Below are positions 1-6,293 of a stretch of 10,771 nt of DNA, in pieces. The translations under genes were made by a program, and so were the position numbers. Under the pieces are notes generated by a model. It saw only the letters and a program-made list of their open reading frames with translations, made no database searches and was not told where the DNA came from. Source of the DNA: Chloroflexota bacterium (lineage in GTDB: Bacteria; Chloroflexota; Anaerolineae; UBA4142); assembly GCA_016200825.1 (NCBI GenBank), contig JACQEA010000182.1, positions 1-10,771 on the forward strand, written 5' to 3'. Positions within the stretch are counted from its first letter, which is position 1, and the number at the start of each line of letters is the position of its first letter.

Positions 1-307
1 GAATAATTTCTTCTTCGGCTGAACCGATATGTCCGGGATTCGGTTCGGGCGAATCGTTTGGCGGTGGATCGTGACGGAGAATGTAGACGATTGGAAATAT
101 TCCAGCCGCCAATAATTTTTCGGCGAAAAGTACGCTGCTGCCGCGCGCGTCCATCACCTTGCACCACTTGACGCGCATCTCGACCAACTGACGAATCCAA
201 TAATCGAACCCTTCGGTCCCACCATTCCAATCCGCAGCCGCGTAGCCGCGCACGCCGCGTCCGTTATCACCAATCGGACGCGGAAAATCGGCAAGCGCTT
301 TTGGCAT
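1..307 (-). CDS. N-terminal part of a possible TIM-barrel glycosidase-like protein (runs off the left edge)
   Basis: The frame is open from an ATG at 307 to base 1, giving 102 codons without a stop. An AGGAG sits at 322-318, 10 nt before the ATG, so the start is well supported. The protein begins MPKALADFPRP and continues with a 'FDYWIRQLVEMRVKWCKVMD' stretch, followed by 'LLAAGIFPIVYILR' and 'PNPGH'. This alternation of an amphipathic helix, a strand ending in K-V-x-D, another helix and a strand rich in I/V resembles the first two beta/alpha units of a TIM barrel, as in cellulase-like glycoside hydrolase families common in Chloroflexota. That family call is inferred from style, and no catalytic residue lies in the visible part. 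It follows the thioesterase gene by 30 nt on the same strand and is probably cotranscribed with it. Confidence 0.6.
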   Translation of the reverse strand, partial: MPKALADFPRPIGDNGRGVRGYAAADWNGGTEGFDYWIRQLVEMRVKWCKVMDARGSSVLFAEKLLAAGIFPIVYILRHDPPPNDSPEPNPGHIGSAEEEII

Positions 308-337
308 TACCCGTTCGCTCCTAAAAAATATTTCGAC

Positions 338-790
338 TTACTCATCCACGCGCCACCACTGCAACGCGCGTTGGTACTCTATCATTTGCGATTCTGGAAT
401 TTTTAGAAACGTGCCTTGCGCTTCGGCCGCGAGCGATCCATCCGCGAGACGAATTTCGCCGCGTCCGTCCAAGAGACGACCGTGCAAATTCACCACCTCG
501 CCCTTAATTTTTACTGGCGCGTCAATTGGAATTGGTTTTTTGATTCGGACGTTTAGCCGCGCGGTCATGCACCAAAAATTTTTCGCGATGGCAGTGCGCC
601 CGATGACTTCATCCAATAACGCGGTCACGAGTCCGCCGTGCATCACGCCGGGAAAACCTTGATGCTCCGCGCGCGGCGTAAATTCTGCAAAGACACAATC
701 ATTTTCATCTTGGAAAAAATGTAAATGCAAACCGATCGAATTATCGCGGCCGCATACAAAACACATACTGCTGTTCGGTTGCTTGATCAT
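338..790 (-). CDS. PaaI-type hotdog-fold thioesterase
   Basis: This 150-residue protein has the size and motifs of a single-domain 4HBT/PaaI acyl-CoA thioesterase. These enzymes hydrolyse acyl-CoA thioesters to free acid and CoA in the cytoplasm. Seen directly: an N-terminal C-F-V-C-G at residues 10-14, typical of this subgroup; the H-G-G turn at 51-53 that starts the central hot-dog helix; and an L-L-D-E at 58-61 that supplies the usual acidic catalytic residue. The later strands follow the family pattern ('LNVRIKKPIPID', 'GEVVNLHGRLLDGRGEI'). The start codon overlaps the stop of the NERD-like gene as ATGA (790-787), so translation is probably coupled. The substrate cannot be told from sequence; nearby plsX/fabF might suggest acyl chains, but they are in a separate transcription unit. 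Confidence 0.88.
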   Translation of the reverse strand: MIKQPNSSMCFVCGRDNSIGLHLHFFQDENDCVFAEFTPRAEHQGFPGVMHGGLVTALLDEVIGRTAIAKNFWCMTARLNVRIKKPIPIDAPVKIKGEVVNLHGRLLDGRGEIRLADGSLAAEAQGTFLKIPESQMIEYQRALQWWRVDE

Positions 791-1479
791 CCAACAAACT
801 CGCCGAGAATTTTTTCCAACTCCGCGATTAGCTCGGGCTTGAGCGGCGCGCCGCGTTTGATTTTGCGGAGGGTGTCTTTGAGATCATCGGCGCGTGCGAC
901 TTGTACACGCGCGCCGTTCAATTCTAATTGGACTTTAGGATCGGTGAAAATTACGTAACCATCTATTGGCACGAGCGCGGCATTTGACATTTTTGTCGCG
1001 AGAAATTTTTTCAGGCGCGCGATTTCCGCGCGCAACTGCGCGCCCGGATTGGCTAACGGCTCGCGGCCCATTCCGCCAAAGACGCGCGATAAACGAAACG
1101 GCTCGCGCCATTTCTCGCCCTCGAGCATCACGCGCCCCTCATTCGGTTTGACTTTGAAAACGATCAATCCGTTCGGGGTGAGCAAAACGTGCGGAGCGGG
1201 CAGAAGAAAATTATAGAGCTGATGTTTGTTATCGAATCCCTTGAGCGCTTTTTCTAGCGCGTGATCCGCACGCGGCTCGCGAATATATTTGTTCGCTAAC
1301 GCCGAACCGATGTAGGCGAGAATAAATCCGACGGACAAGGTCACATACGCCAACAAAATATTTTCGGACGTGAATGAAAGCAACAATGACCCCACTAAAA
1401 CGGCAAGCCCGCCGAATGTTGCATAGCGGGCGATGCGCGCTTGACGTTCGATCAATTTAGTGTTCGTGAATAAACGCAT
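787..1479 (-). CDS. Two-TM membrane protein with a degenerate NERD-like domain
   Basis: This is a 230-residue protein whose ATG at 1479 has an AAGGAG 4 nt upstream. Two hydrophobic segments (about 18-36 and 41-62) form a hairpin anchor, leaving a cytoplasmic domain from about 70. That domain resembles the NERD (nuclease-related) family: the 'ADHALEKALKGFDNKHQLYNF' helix-turn, then 'LLPAPHVLLTPNGLIVFKVK' matching the NERD core in which a conserved Asp and an E-x-K triad would bind metal. Here the position expected to be Glu reads Lys (residue 109) and no Asp is seen in the preceding strand, so nuclease activity looks lost; this is an alignment by eye. The C-terminus has a helical tail rich in charged residues. 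It is the first gene of a run continuing into the thioesterase. NERD assignment is moderate; membrane anchoring is well supported. Confidence 0.6.
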   Translation of the reverse strand: MRLFTNTKLIERQARIARYATFGGLAVLVGSLLLSFTSENILLAYVTLSVGFILAYIGSALANKYIREPRADHALEKALKGFDNKHQLYNFLLPAPHVLLTPNGLIVFKVKPNEGRVMLEGEKWREPFRLSRVFGGMGREPLANPGAQLRAEIARLKKFLATKMSNAALVPIDGYVIFTDPKVQLELNGARVQVARADDLKDTLRKIKRGAPLKPELIAELEKILGEFVG

Positions 1480-1525
1480 TCAACTCCTTGAGATTCAAAA
1501 AAACAGAAAATAAAAAGCGGACGAG

Positions 1526-1609
1526 ATGCGGGTCATCAATCGTTCGAGAAAGTGTGTCGCCAAAAATAGTAGACGCTTCCTCGAACGAGACTTGGTGTCT
1601 AGTGAGATT
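1526..1609 (-). pseudogene. Decayed brnT toxin fragment
   Basis: Just downstream of the RHH antitoxin, the minus strand encodes a stretch reading 'NLTRHQVSFEEASTIFGD' then 'TLSRTIDDPH'. This is the recognisable second quarter of a BrnT-type toxin (K-H-G-V-S-F-E-E-A-x-x-V-F-x-D followed by DDPxH). The usual N-terminal W-D start and everything after the DDPH (the GRxxxxVxxT core and C-terminal R-x-I-S-A-R region) are absent. The frame runs instead into a T-rich stretch and then into the start of the NERD-like gene. I therefore call it a remnant rather than a gene. It sits next to an intact brnT/antitoxin pair and may be what is left of a second copy. Confidence 0.55.
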
Positions 1610-1622
1610 TTGGGGGCGGGTG

Positions 1623-1901
1623 TTATACGCCGTTTCTTGTGGCCAACTCGCGTTTTGCTCCAACAAAAGCGGCTTCTTCTAGTTCTACTCGCTCCTGAAT
1701 AACGTGTGTGAGCCATTCCTCGATATTCGGTTGCCGATGTAATCGCGCGAGGAAAGCCGCGCGAGCCGCGAGCTCAGCGGGAATAGACAAAGACGCTGAC
1801 TTTTTTCGACGTGCGCGGATGGGTTTCTCCCACGTTGAATCGTTGTCCGCTTGTGCGACTACAATATTATCAATTTCCTCTTGAGAAAGTTTTCTTTTCA
1901 T
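1623..1901 (-). CDS. Ribbon-helix-helix (CopG/BrnA-like) antitoxin, partner of the BrnT toxin
   Basis: I place the start at the ATG at 1901, giving 92 residues, because an AGGAG lies at 1911-1907, 5 nt upstream. The frame is open to an earlier ATG at 1928, but that one overlaps the toxin's end and lacks a ribosome site. The protein starts MKRKLSQEEID. Around residues 35-70 it has 'KKSASLSIPAELAARAAFLA' then 'NIEEWLTHVIQERVELEEAA'. This fits the strand-helix-helix of a ribbon-helix-helix DNA-binding domain, where the strand residues contact operator DNA. The gene begins 14 nt after the brnT-like toxin, the usual toxin-first order of this family. Its role would be to bind and neutralise the toxin and repress the pair's promoter. 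The sequence is not the classic long BrnA, hence the hedge. Confidence 0.72.
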   Translation of the reverse strand: MKRKLSQEEIDNIVVAQADNDSTWEKPIRARRKKSASLSIPAELAARAAFLARLHRQPNIEEWLTHVIQERVELEEAAFVGAKRELATRNGV

Positions 1902-1915
1902 GCTGGCTCCTGCTT

Positions 1916-2167
1916 TTATATCTGCCATCCTGTAATGATACGAACAATACCTCTTGGCTTGAGTTGGAAGATAATCTTGAGTCGCCGTCCACCAATGGTT
2001 CTTCCGATCAACTGGTATCGGTCACGATACGACTTGTTCCGACGGACGGTGAAATCTGAGAAGAAACATTCTACGGCTTCATCAAATGTGATGCCATGTG
2101 CGGCAAGTTCATCTCGTTCAAAGTCGTACTCGAAATCAGATGGTGTAAAGCGATGCCAGTTGACCAA
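1916..2167 (-). CDS. brnT: BrnT-family ribonuclease toxin
   Basis: This 83-residue protein has features of the BrnT branch of the RelE-like fold. The 'HGITFDEAVECFFSDF' segment (roughly residues 24-39) matches the family's H-G-[IV]-[ST]-F-[DE]-E-A signature. Next come 'YRDRYQLIGRTIGGRRLKII' and the closing 'RIITGWQI' strands that carry the basic residues expected in the active site. BrnT toxins cleave RNA and slow growth when not bound by antitoxin. The start is a TTG at 2167. An AGGAG at 2183-2179 lies 11 nt upstream, a rather long spacing; the ATG closer to it (2177) is in another frame and gives only a 13-codon peptide. The antitoxin follows by 14 nt. It is intact by length, unlike the brnT fragment at 1526-1609. 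Confidence 0.8.
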   Translation of the reverse strand: MVNWHRFTPSDFEYDFERDELAAHGITFDEAVECFFSDFTVRRNKSYRDRYQLIGRTIGGRRLKIIFQLKPRGIVRIITGWQI

Positions 2168-2421
2168 TGGAAATCATACTCCTGTCGAGTATCGCGACAA
2201 GATGGCAGAAAACGAATGGCGCATAACGCTATCGCCCGCCGATTCCGCCGCAAGGTGCGTGCGAAATGAAACCGCGCCACGAATTTGGAAAGACGTTTCA
2301 GCAAACGCCCAAGCCTCGCGCCATTTGTGGAATCGCTGCGCCTCTTTGGAAACCAATCTGCAATTCGCCAATGGCGTGAGGCACGTGTTTTCCGTTCGTG
2401 CAGTGTAGTCTTATCGCTCCT
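2168..2421. other. 254-nt non-coding stretch between two toxin-antitoxin modules
   Basis: Neither strand gives a convincing protein here; the open frames lack start-site support and family resemblance. It holds a long imperfect inverted repeat (separate entry). The word AATGGCGC at 2214-2221 has a complementary GCGCCATT at 2318-2325, giving a competing pairing. No clear -10/-35 for the brnT pair was found, although the promoter must lie here if the pair is transcribed independently of relE. Confidence 0.5.
2303..2390. repeat. Long imperfect inverted repeat with a TTGG-AAA-CCAA tip
   Basis: The left arm GCCTCGCGCCATT (2313-2325) pairs with AATGGCGTGAGGC (ending near 2382) with a single mismatch. 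The innermost pairing is TTGG/CCAA around an AAA loop near 2347-2357. Between them the arms match imperfectly with bulges on the left side, and outside them an AAAC/GTTT pairing extends the structure to about 2303-2390. The element could be a mobile palindromic unit (REP or MITE type), a recombination site, or a transcript structure. The canonical integron end boxes (RYYYAAC and GTTRRRY) are not seen. Confidence 0.5.
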
Positions 2422-2688
2422 TCAGAGCGCGCGATACACTTCGCGGCGATGTCGAACGTAGAGTACTATTATTTGCTGTACTTGTGTGTCAACTTCATAA
2501 ACAATGCGATAATCACCGACGCGTAGCCGATATAGTCGGTCGGCGTCTTCCAATTTTTCTACCCCGTGAGGGAAAGGGTCATCTTTCAATTTCTCAATCC
2601 GTTTCATTGCGCGTTCAACTACCGACTTGGGCAAACGACGGTAATCCTTGTGTACAGATGGCTTGAAGTCAACTTTATAGGATGCCAT
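2422..2688 (-). CDS. RelE/ParE-family toxin
   Basis: This 88-residue protein has the compact RelE/ParE fold pattern: N-terminal strand 'YKVDFKPSVHKDY', a helical hairpin 'LPKSVVERAMKRIEKLKDDP', then the 'RLYRLRVGDYRIVYEVD' hairpin (about 51-67), and a final strand 'IIVLYVRHRREVYRAL'. The R-x-R-x-G-D-Y-R-I motif and the R79-H80-R81-R82 plus Y85 cluster are the basic/aromatic residues that RelE-type ribosome-dependent RNases use; they favour RelE over the gyrase-targeting ParE type, though sequence alone does not settle it. The start ATG at 2688 lies inside the antitoxin gene (14-nt overlap), so toxin translation depends on antitoxin translation. The toxin appears intact. Confidence 0.88.
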   Translation of the reverse strand: MASYKVDFKPSVHKDYRRLPKSVVERAMKRIEKLKDDPFPHGVEKLEDADRLYRLRVGDYRIVYEVDTQVQQIIVLYVRHRREVYRAL

Positions 2689-2866
2689 CTTTCTTCAACC
2701 GCAGTTTCATTTCATCGAAACTAATTGGTTGCTCATCTCGGCGTTCGGCAACTATAGCCAAGTCGTGTAGGTCTTCAATCAATCGCTTATACCGTTCCAG
2801 CGAAAGAATCACGCTCAACTTTTTTCCTTTTGTATCAATCACGTATTGTTCTTGCGCCATTTCCAT
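2675..2866 (-). CDS. Phd/RelB-like antitoxin paired with the RelE-type toxin
   Basis: The ATG at 2866 is chosen because an AGGAG (2880-2876) precedes it by 9 nt; this gives 63 residues starting MEMAQEQ. The frame is open to an ATG at 2938, but the extra 24 residues look unlike the family and lack a ribosome site. The N-terminal 'YVIDTKGKKLSVILSLERYK' followed by 'LIEDLHDLAIVAERRDE' is the strand-helix pattern of Phd/YefM and related antitoxins that bind DNA as dimers. The C-terminal 'PISFDEMKLRLKKDGIL' is the tail that wraps the toxin. Antitoxin-first order with a 14-nt overlap is typical. A possible -10 (TAGAAT, 2897-2892) lies 25 nt upstream with only a weak -35 before it. Confidence 0.82.
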   Translation of the reverse strand: MEMAQEQYVIDTKGKKLSVILSLERYKRLIEDLHDLAIVAERRDEQPISFDEMKLRLKKDGIL

Positions 2867-3006
2867 TTTCGTCTTCTCCTTCCTTTCTGATATTCTAGCG
2901 CGCGCTCCTGCGGATGTTGGCGAAATTTCATCACGCAATACAAAATGTGACGGTGTCCCGCAACCTCATTGAGGTGAATCCAGCCATTAGCGGAAACAAT
3001 CACTCG

Positions 3007-4272
3007 TTAATCAGAATATCTTCCCAACACCAAGCATGCGTTTTGTCCGCCTAGCCCAAACGAATTTGAAATCGCGATGTCTACTTTTACATCGCGCGCG
3101 TGATTGGGAACGTAATCCAGATCGCAGGCAGGGTCGGGGTTTTCGTAATTCGCGGTCGGGTGAACTTTGTTATCGCGAATCGCCATGAGACACGCGAGCG
3201 CTTCAAACGAACCCGCCGCGCCCATCGAATGACCGAGCATGGATTTGGTGGAACTGATGGGAACTTGATAAGCGCGTTCGCCGAAAACTGTTTTGATCGC
3301 GAGCGTTTCGCCCGCGTCATTGAGCGGCGTGGAGGTGCCATGCGCGTTGATGTAATCTACATCTTCAATCGTAATGCTCGCGTGCTTGAGCGCGTTGCGC
3401 ATGACTTGGGTCGCGCCAATCGCTTCGGGATCGGGCGCGGCGAAATGATACGCGTCGCTGTTGGTCGCGTGGCCGAGGACTTCGCCATAAATTTTCGCGC
3501 CGCGTGCGCGCGCGTGCTCGAGACTTTCTAAAATAAAAATCGCGCTGCCTTCGCCGACGATGAAACCATCGCGCGTTTTGTCAAAGGGACGACTCGCATG
3601 TTCCGGATCGTCATTGCGCGTCGAGAGCGCTTTCATCACGCTGAACGCGGCGAACACAATATCGGAAATAATCGCTTCCGCGCCGCCGGTGATCATCAAG
3701 TCGGCGTAACCGCGGCGAATCAAATCTGCGGCTTCACCAATCGCGTGCGTGGATGCGGCGCACGCGGTGGTCACGGTGGAGTTGTAGCCGCGCGCGCGAT
3801 ATTTTTCCGCGATGTAAAACGCCGGCATATTCGGCAAAATGGATGACGCCAAAAACGGACTCACGCGGTCGGCCCCTTTTTGCATGAAAACCTTATGCCC
3901 TTCAATCGCTTCGACGAATCCGCCAATTGCCGTGCCGATTAGTACGCCCGCGCGCCAATCATTCTCTAAATTATCAATCCCCGCGTCGTTCAACGCTTCG
4001 CGCGCCGCGGCAAGACCAAAGAGCGTACTGCGCGCCATCCGTCGCGCGTCTTTGGAATCCACATACCGAGTCGGATCGAAATCTTTCACTTCACCGGCGA
4101 TGCGCGTTTTGAAATTGCTCGCGTCGAACAGAGTAACTGGCCCAATGCCAGATTTTCCTTTCAACAAATTCTGCCATAATTTTTCAGGCGTGTCGCCTAA
4201 CGGTGTGATCGCGCCGATTCCGGTGATGACCACGCGCGGTTCAACGCGTTGTCTGTTGCCATTTGTGCTCAT
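3007..4272 (-). CDS. fabF: Beta-ketoacyl-ACP synthase II
   Basis: This 421-residue protein is a full-length KAS II, which condenses malonyl-ACP with a growing acyl-ACP in fatty acid elongation in the cytosol. The catalytic triad is complete: Cys171 in 'TTACAAST', His311 in 'NAHGTSTPLND' and His348 in 'KSMLGHSMGAAGS' with the supporting Lys343. The 'GFIVGEG' loop (about 236-242) and the C-terminal 'SNSFGLGGQNA' glycine-rich loop are also present. The start ATG is 7 nt after an AGGAG that overlaps the plsX stop codon, so the two genes are translated in close sequence. In many bacteria plsX and fabF are separated by fabH, fabD, fabG and acpP; here they are adjacent. No terminator is seen after its stop at 3007. 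Confidence 0.97.
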   Translation of the reverse strand: MSTNGNRQRVEPRVVITGIGAITPLGDTPEKLWQNLLKGKSGIGPVTLFDASNFKTRIAGEVKDFDPTRYVDSKDARRMARSTLFGLAAAREALNDAGIDNLENDWRAGVLIGTAIGGFVEAIEGHKVFMQKGADRVSPFLASSILPNMPAFYIAEKYRARGYNSTVTTACAASTHAIGEAADLIRRGYADLMITGGAEAIISDIVFAAFSVMKALSTRNDDPEHASRPFDKTRDGFIVGEGSAIFILESLEHARARGAKIYGEVLGHATNSDAYHFAAPDPEAIGATQVMRNALKHASITIEDVDYINAHGTSTPLNDAGETLAIKTVFGERAYQVPISSTKSMLGHSMGAAGSFEALACLMAIRDNKVHPTANYENPDPACDLDYVPNHARDVKVDIAISNSFGLGGQNACLVLGRYSD

Positions 4273-4282
4273 GCGAAATCTC

Positions 4283-5275
4283 CTAATTTAAATTCTGCGC
4301 GATGCCGGCGCGAATCGCGTCGAGCATATTTCCGTCTACGGCTTGAATCGCCGCGCGGATCGCGTTCTTAACCGCTTTAGCGTTAGAACGCCCATGACCA
4401 ATTATAGTTACGCCGTCCACACCCAACACCGGCGCGCCGCCAATTTCCGCGTAATCCAAACGTTTGCGCAACGCGTCAAACGCGGGCTTGGCAAGCGCGG
4501 CGCCGACGATCGCGAGCGGGCGACTTTTTATTTCCGCGCGTAAAAAACCAACTAAACTTTCCGCGACGCCTTCCATCGTTTTGATCATCACGTTGCCCGC
4601 AAAGCCATCGCTGACGATCACATCGGCAAAACCGCGCGGCACATCTTTTCCTTCCGCGTTGCCGATGAAATTTATTTTACTCGTTTTCAAGCGCGCATAG
4701 GCTTCGCGTACCGTCGTTGTGCCTTTGCCTTCTTCTTCACCATTCGATAAAAGCGCGACGCGTGGATTGGGAATGCCCATTACTTTTTGCGCGTAAATAG
4801 ATCCCATCAGCGCGAATTGAAAAAGATTTTCGGGTTTCACTTCGGCGTTTGCGCCGATGTCAAGCAACAGCGTGCGCGCGGTGCCGGAGGGAATAACTGC
4901 CGCGAACGCGGGCCGGTCAATGCCACGAATGCGTCCCAATCCTAACAATGCCGCCGCCATCGCCGCGCCCGAATTGCCCATCGTTACAAACGCATCGGCT
5001 TGTTTTTGTTTTACTTGCCGCACCGCGACATTCATCGACGCGTCGCGTTTGGATTTAACCGCGTCCACGTGATCCGTCATCATAATTTCTGTGGCGGTGT
5101 GAACGATTTCAATGGTTAGCCCGCGTGAATCGTGTTTGGCAAGTTCGGTTTTTATTTTCGTTTCATCACCCACCAGCGCGATGCTTACATTCCATTCGCG
5201 CGCGGCTTGCACCGCGCCGTCTACATCGGGTCGCGGGCGCGCGTCACTACCCATCGCATCAAGCGCAATCTTCAA
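4283..5275 (-). CDS. plsX: Phosphate acyltransferase PlsX
   Basis: PlsX converts acyl-ACP and phosphate to acyl-phosphate, the donor for PlsY in phosphatidic acid synthesis, at the inner face of the membrane. The 330-residue length fits the family. Recognisable blocks are 'MKIALDAMGSD' at the N-terminus (most members have GGD; here Ser10 replaces the second Gly), 'VTMGNSGAAMA' (98-106), 'LLLDIGAN' (136-143), 'LLSNGEEEGKG' (175-185), 'VSDGFAGN' (221-228), 'YAEIGGAPVLGV' (275-286) and 'IGHGRSN' (292-298). The start is a TTG at 5275 with AAGGAG at 5287-5282, six nt upstream, a strong ribosome site that fixes the unusual start. It is the first gene of the plsX-fabF unit, preceded by the promoter at 5330-5358. 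Confidence 0.96.
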   Translation of the reverse strand: MKIALDAMGSDARPRPDVDGAVQAAREWNVSIALVGDETKIKTELAKHDSRGLTIEIVHTATEIMMTDHVDAVKSKRDASMNVAVRQVKQKQADAFVTMGNSGAAMAAALLGLGRIRGIDRPAFAAVIPSGTARTLLLDIGANAEVKPENLFQFALMGSIYAQKVMGIPNPRVALLSNGEEEGKGTTTVREAYARLKTSKINFIGNAEGKDVPRGFADVIVSDGFAGNVMIKTMEGVAESLVGFLRAEIKSRPLAIVGAALAKPAFDALRKRLDYAEIGGAPVLGVDGVTIIGHGRSNAKAVKNAIRAAIQAVDGNMLDAIRAGIAQNLN

Positions 5276-5329
5276 CTGAATCTCCTTGACTCAATGTGAA
5301 TTTGAAATCGCAAAATTACGCGCGGGAGT

Positions 5330-5358
5330 ATTTTACTCGACTTTTTCGCTCCGTGCAA
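5330..5358 (-). promoter_or_regulatory. Probable sigma-70-type promoter for plsX-fabF
   Basis: On the minus strand TTGCAC (5358-5353) and TAAAAT (5335-5330) are separated by exactly 17 nt. The -10 box is one base from consensus; the -35 box keeps only the TTG half. The expected start is near 5323, about 48 nt before the TTG start of plsX. Confidence 0.5.
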
Positions 5359-5362
5359 GGTC

Positions 5363-5390
5363 TTGATAATTTTTCCAAACTGTATTACAC
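5363..5390 (+). promoter_or_regulatory. Weak candidate promoter for rplI
   Basis: TTGATA (5363-5368) is followed after 16 nt by TTACAC (5385-5390), which overlaps TGTATTAC. Neither -10 reading is close to consensus, so this is a candidate only. It would give a leader of about 25 nt before rplI and places divergent promoters for plsX and rplI within one 145-nt spacer. Confidence 0.28.
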
Positions 5391-5420
5391 TCTGTTTCAG
5401 AAAATCGCGAGAGGAATCCA

Positions 5421-5873
5421 ATGCAGGTCTTGTTGTTGAAAAATGTACCGGGCTTGGGAAGCGCGGGGCAAATAAAAAAAGTGACCGAAGGATACGCGCG
5501 AAATTTTTTGTTGCCGCGCAAACTCGCTGTGTTCGCCAGTGATGGCGCAGTGAAACAATCCGAAGCGATCAAAGAGGCGGCAGTGCGTCGCGAAACGAAA
5601 ACGCGCGGGGAAGCGGAAGAACTCGCGGACATTCTCAAACAAATTTCGCTGACTTTTCGCGCCAAAGCCGGAGAAGGAGATCGTTTGTTTGGATCCATTA
5701 CGGCAGGCGATATTTCTGAAGCGCTCGCGCGCGAAAAAAGAATTACGGTGGACAAGCGCAAGATTGAATTGCCGAATCCGATTAAAGAATTGGGTGTGAA
5801 GCAGGTCGAGATCAAATTGCACGGCGATGTAACGGCAACGGTGACGGTGGTAATTGAAAAAGCAAGCGTATGA
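5421..5873 (+). CDS. rplI: 50S ribosomal protein L9 (bL9)
   Basis: The 150-residue length is typical. The N-terminal rRNA-binding domain carries the L9 signature 'GLGSAGQIKKVTEGYARNFL' at about 11-30, followed by 'LPRKLAV'. A charged connecting helix (about 42-78, rich in A, E, K, R) links to the C-terminal domain with 'GDRLFGSITAGDIS' (about 85-99) and 'KRKIELPNPIKELG'. L9 binds 23S rRNA near the L1 stalk and helps keep the reading frame. The ATG at 5421 is preceded by AGAGG six to seven nt upstream. Its stop overlaps the next start as ATGA. Confidence 0.97.
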   Translation: MQVLLLKNVPGLGSAGQIKKVTEGYARNFLLPRKLAVFASDGAVKQSEAIKEAAVRRETKTRGEAEELADILKQISLTFRAKAGEGDRLFGSITAGDISEALAREKRITVDKRKIELPNPIKELGVKQVEIKLHGDVTATVTVVIEKASV

Positions 5874-6232
5874 ATTCCTCCAAGAGCAATTCTGAAAACC
5901 CCGCGCTCGTGCGGTTGATCATCGCGAACGTACCCTGCGCGATCTGTCAGCGGCGTTATTCCTCGCGCGATGTGCGCGTGTTGGATCGCCGCGACCATTT
6001 ATGGGCGTTAGCCGTCAAGTGCCGCATTTGTGGAACGGAAGCGATTCTCTTTGCGGTGATGAACGACAAGACGACGCGTCCGATTCGCACGGATTTGACG
6101 CCAAACGAGTGGGCGCGTTTCCGGCACGCGCCGCCGATCAACGAAGACGATGTAATTCTTTTGCACGATCACCTCCAAGCATATACCGGAGATTTTTCGG
6201 AAATTATGGACGAACCGTTGCCGGACGATTAG
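5870..6232 (+). CDS. Small two-CxxC zinc-ribbon protein, function unknown
   Basis: This 120-residue protein overlaps rplI by 4 nt (ATGA at 5870-5873), so it is probably translated by coupling. Two knuckles are visible: C23-A-I-C26 and C51-R-I-C54, spaced as in a treble-clef or zinc-ribbon fold. Between them is 'RRYSSRDVRVLDRRDHLWAL', which looks like a beta-hairpin. The C-terminal third is acidic, with 'LTPNEWARFRHAPPINEDDV' and a very acidic end (EIMDEPLPDD). I do not recognise a named family. Its coupling to L9 might point to a ribosome- or RNA-related role, but that is only context. It is followed by an intrinsic terminator. Confidence 0.75.
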   Translation: MNSSKSNSENPALVRLIIANVPCAICQRRYSSRDVRVLDRRDHLWALAVKCRICGTEAILFAVMNDKTTRPIRTDLTPNEWARFRHAPPINEDDVILLHDHLQAYTGDFSEIMDEPLPDD

Positions 6233-6259
6233 GATTTTTGCGCAGATGGATTTTGCCCG

Positions 6260-6287
6260 ACCCGCACCGGAGCGGGTTTTTTATTTT
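6260..6287 (+). terminator. Intrinsic terminator of the rplI unit
   Basis: ACCCGC (6260-6265) and GCGGGT (6272-6277) form a perfect 6-bp GC-rich stem around a 6-nt loop, followed by a run of T broken only by one A (to 6287). It separates the L9 unit from the thioredoxin operon promoter that begins 7 nt later. Confidence 0.85.
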
Positions 6288-6293
6288 GGGAAT

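Noticed and set aside
2136..2177. ATG at 2177 as a leader peptide or brnT start
   Set aside because: It lies 1 nt from the AGGAG, too close for initiation, is out of frame with brnT and encodes only 13 residues.
2174..2371. 65-codon and 77-codon overlapping minus-strand frames in the gap between relE and brnT
   Set aside because: Neither has a ribosome site or recognisable domain, they conflict with each other, and the region is better explained by the long palindrome.
2303..2390. Possible integron attC site
   Set aside because: The bulged palindrome looks similar in outline, but the RYYYAAC and GTTRRRY end boxes are missing and no integrase is in the window.
1851..2408. 185-codon plus-strand open frame across the brnT region
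   Set aside because: It lies antisense to brnT and the palindromic gap, has no ribosome site or family resemblance, and is best explained as the complement of real minus-strand genes.
2963..2975. ACCTCA-T-TGAGGT palindrome downstream of fabF as terminator or operator
   Set aside because: The arms are only 6 bp with a one-base centre, no T run follows, and no regulator can be tied to it.
3100..3531. 143-codon plus-strand open frame within fabF
   Set aside because: It is the antisense shadow of fabF, whose catalytic motifs are all intact on the minus strand.
5333..5998. 221-codon minus-strand open frame opposite rplI
   Set aside because: It is antisense to the well-supported L9 gene and has no start signal or family pattern.
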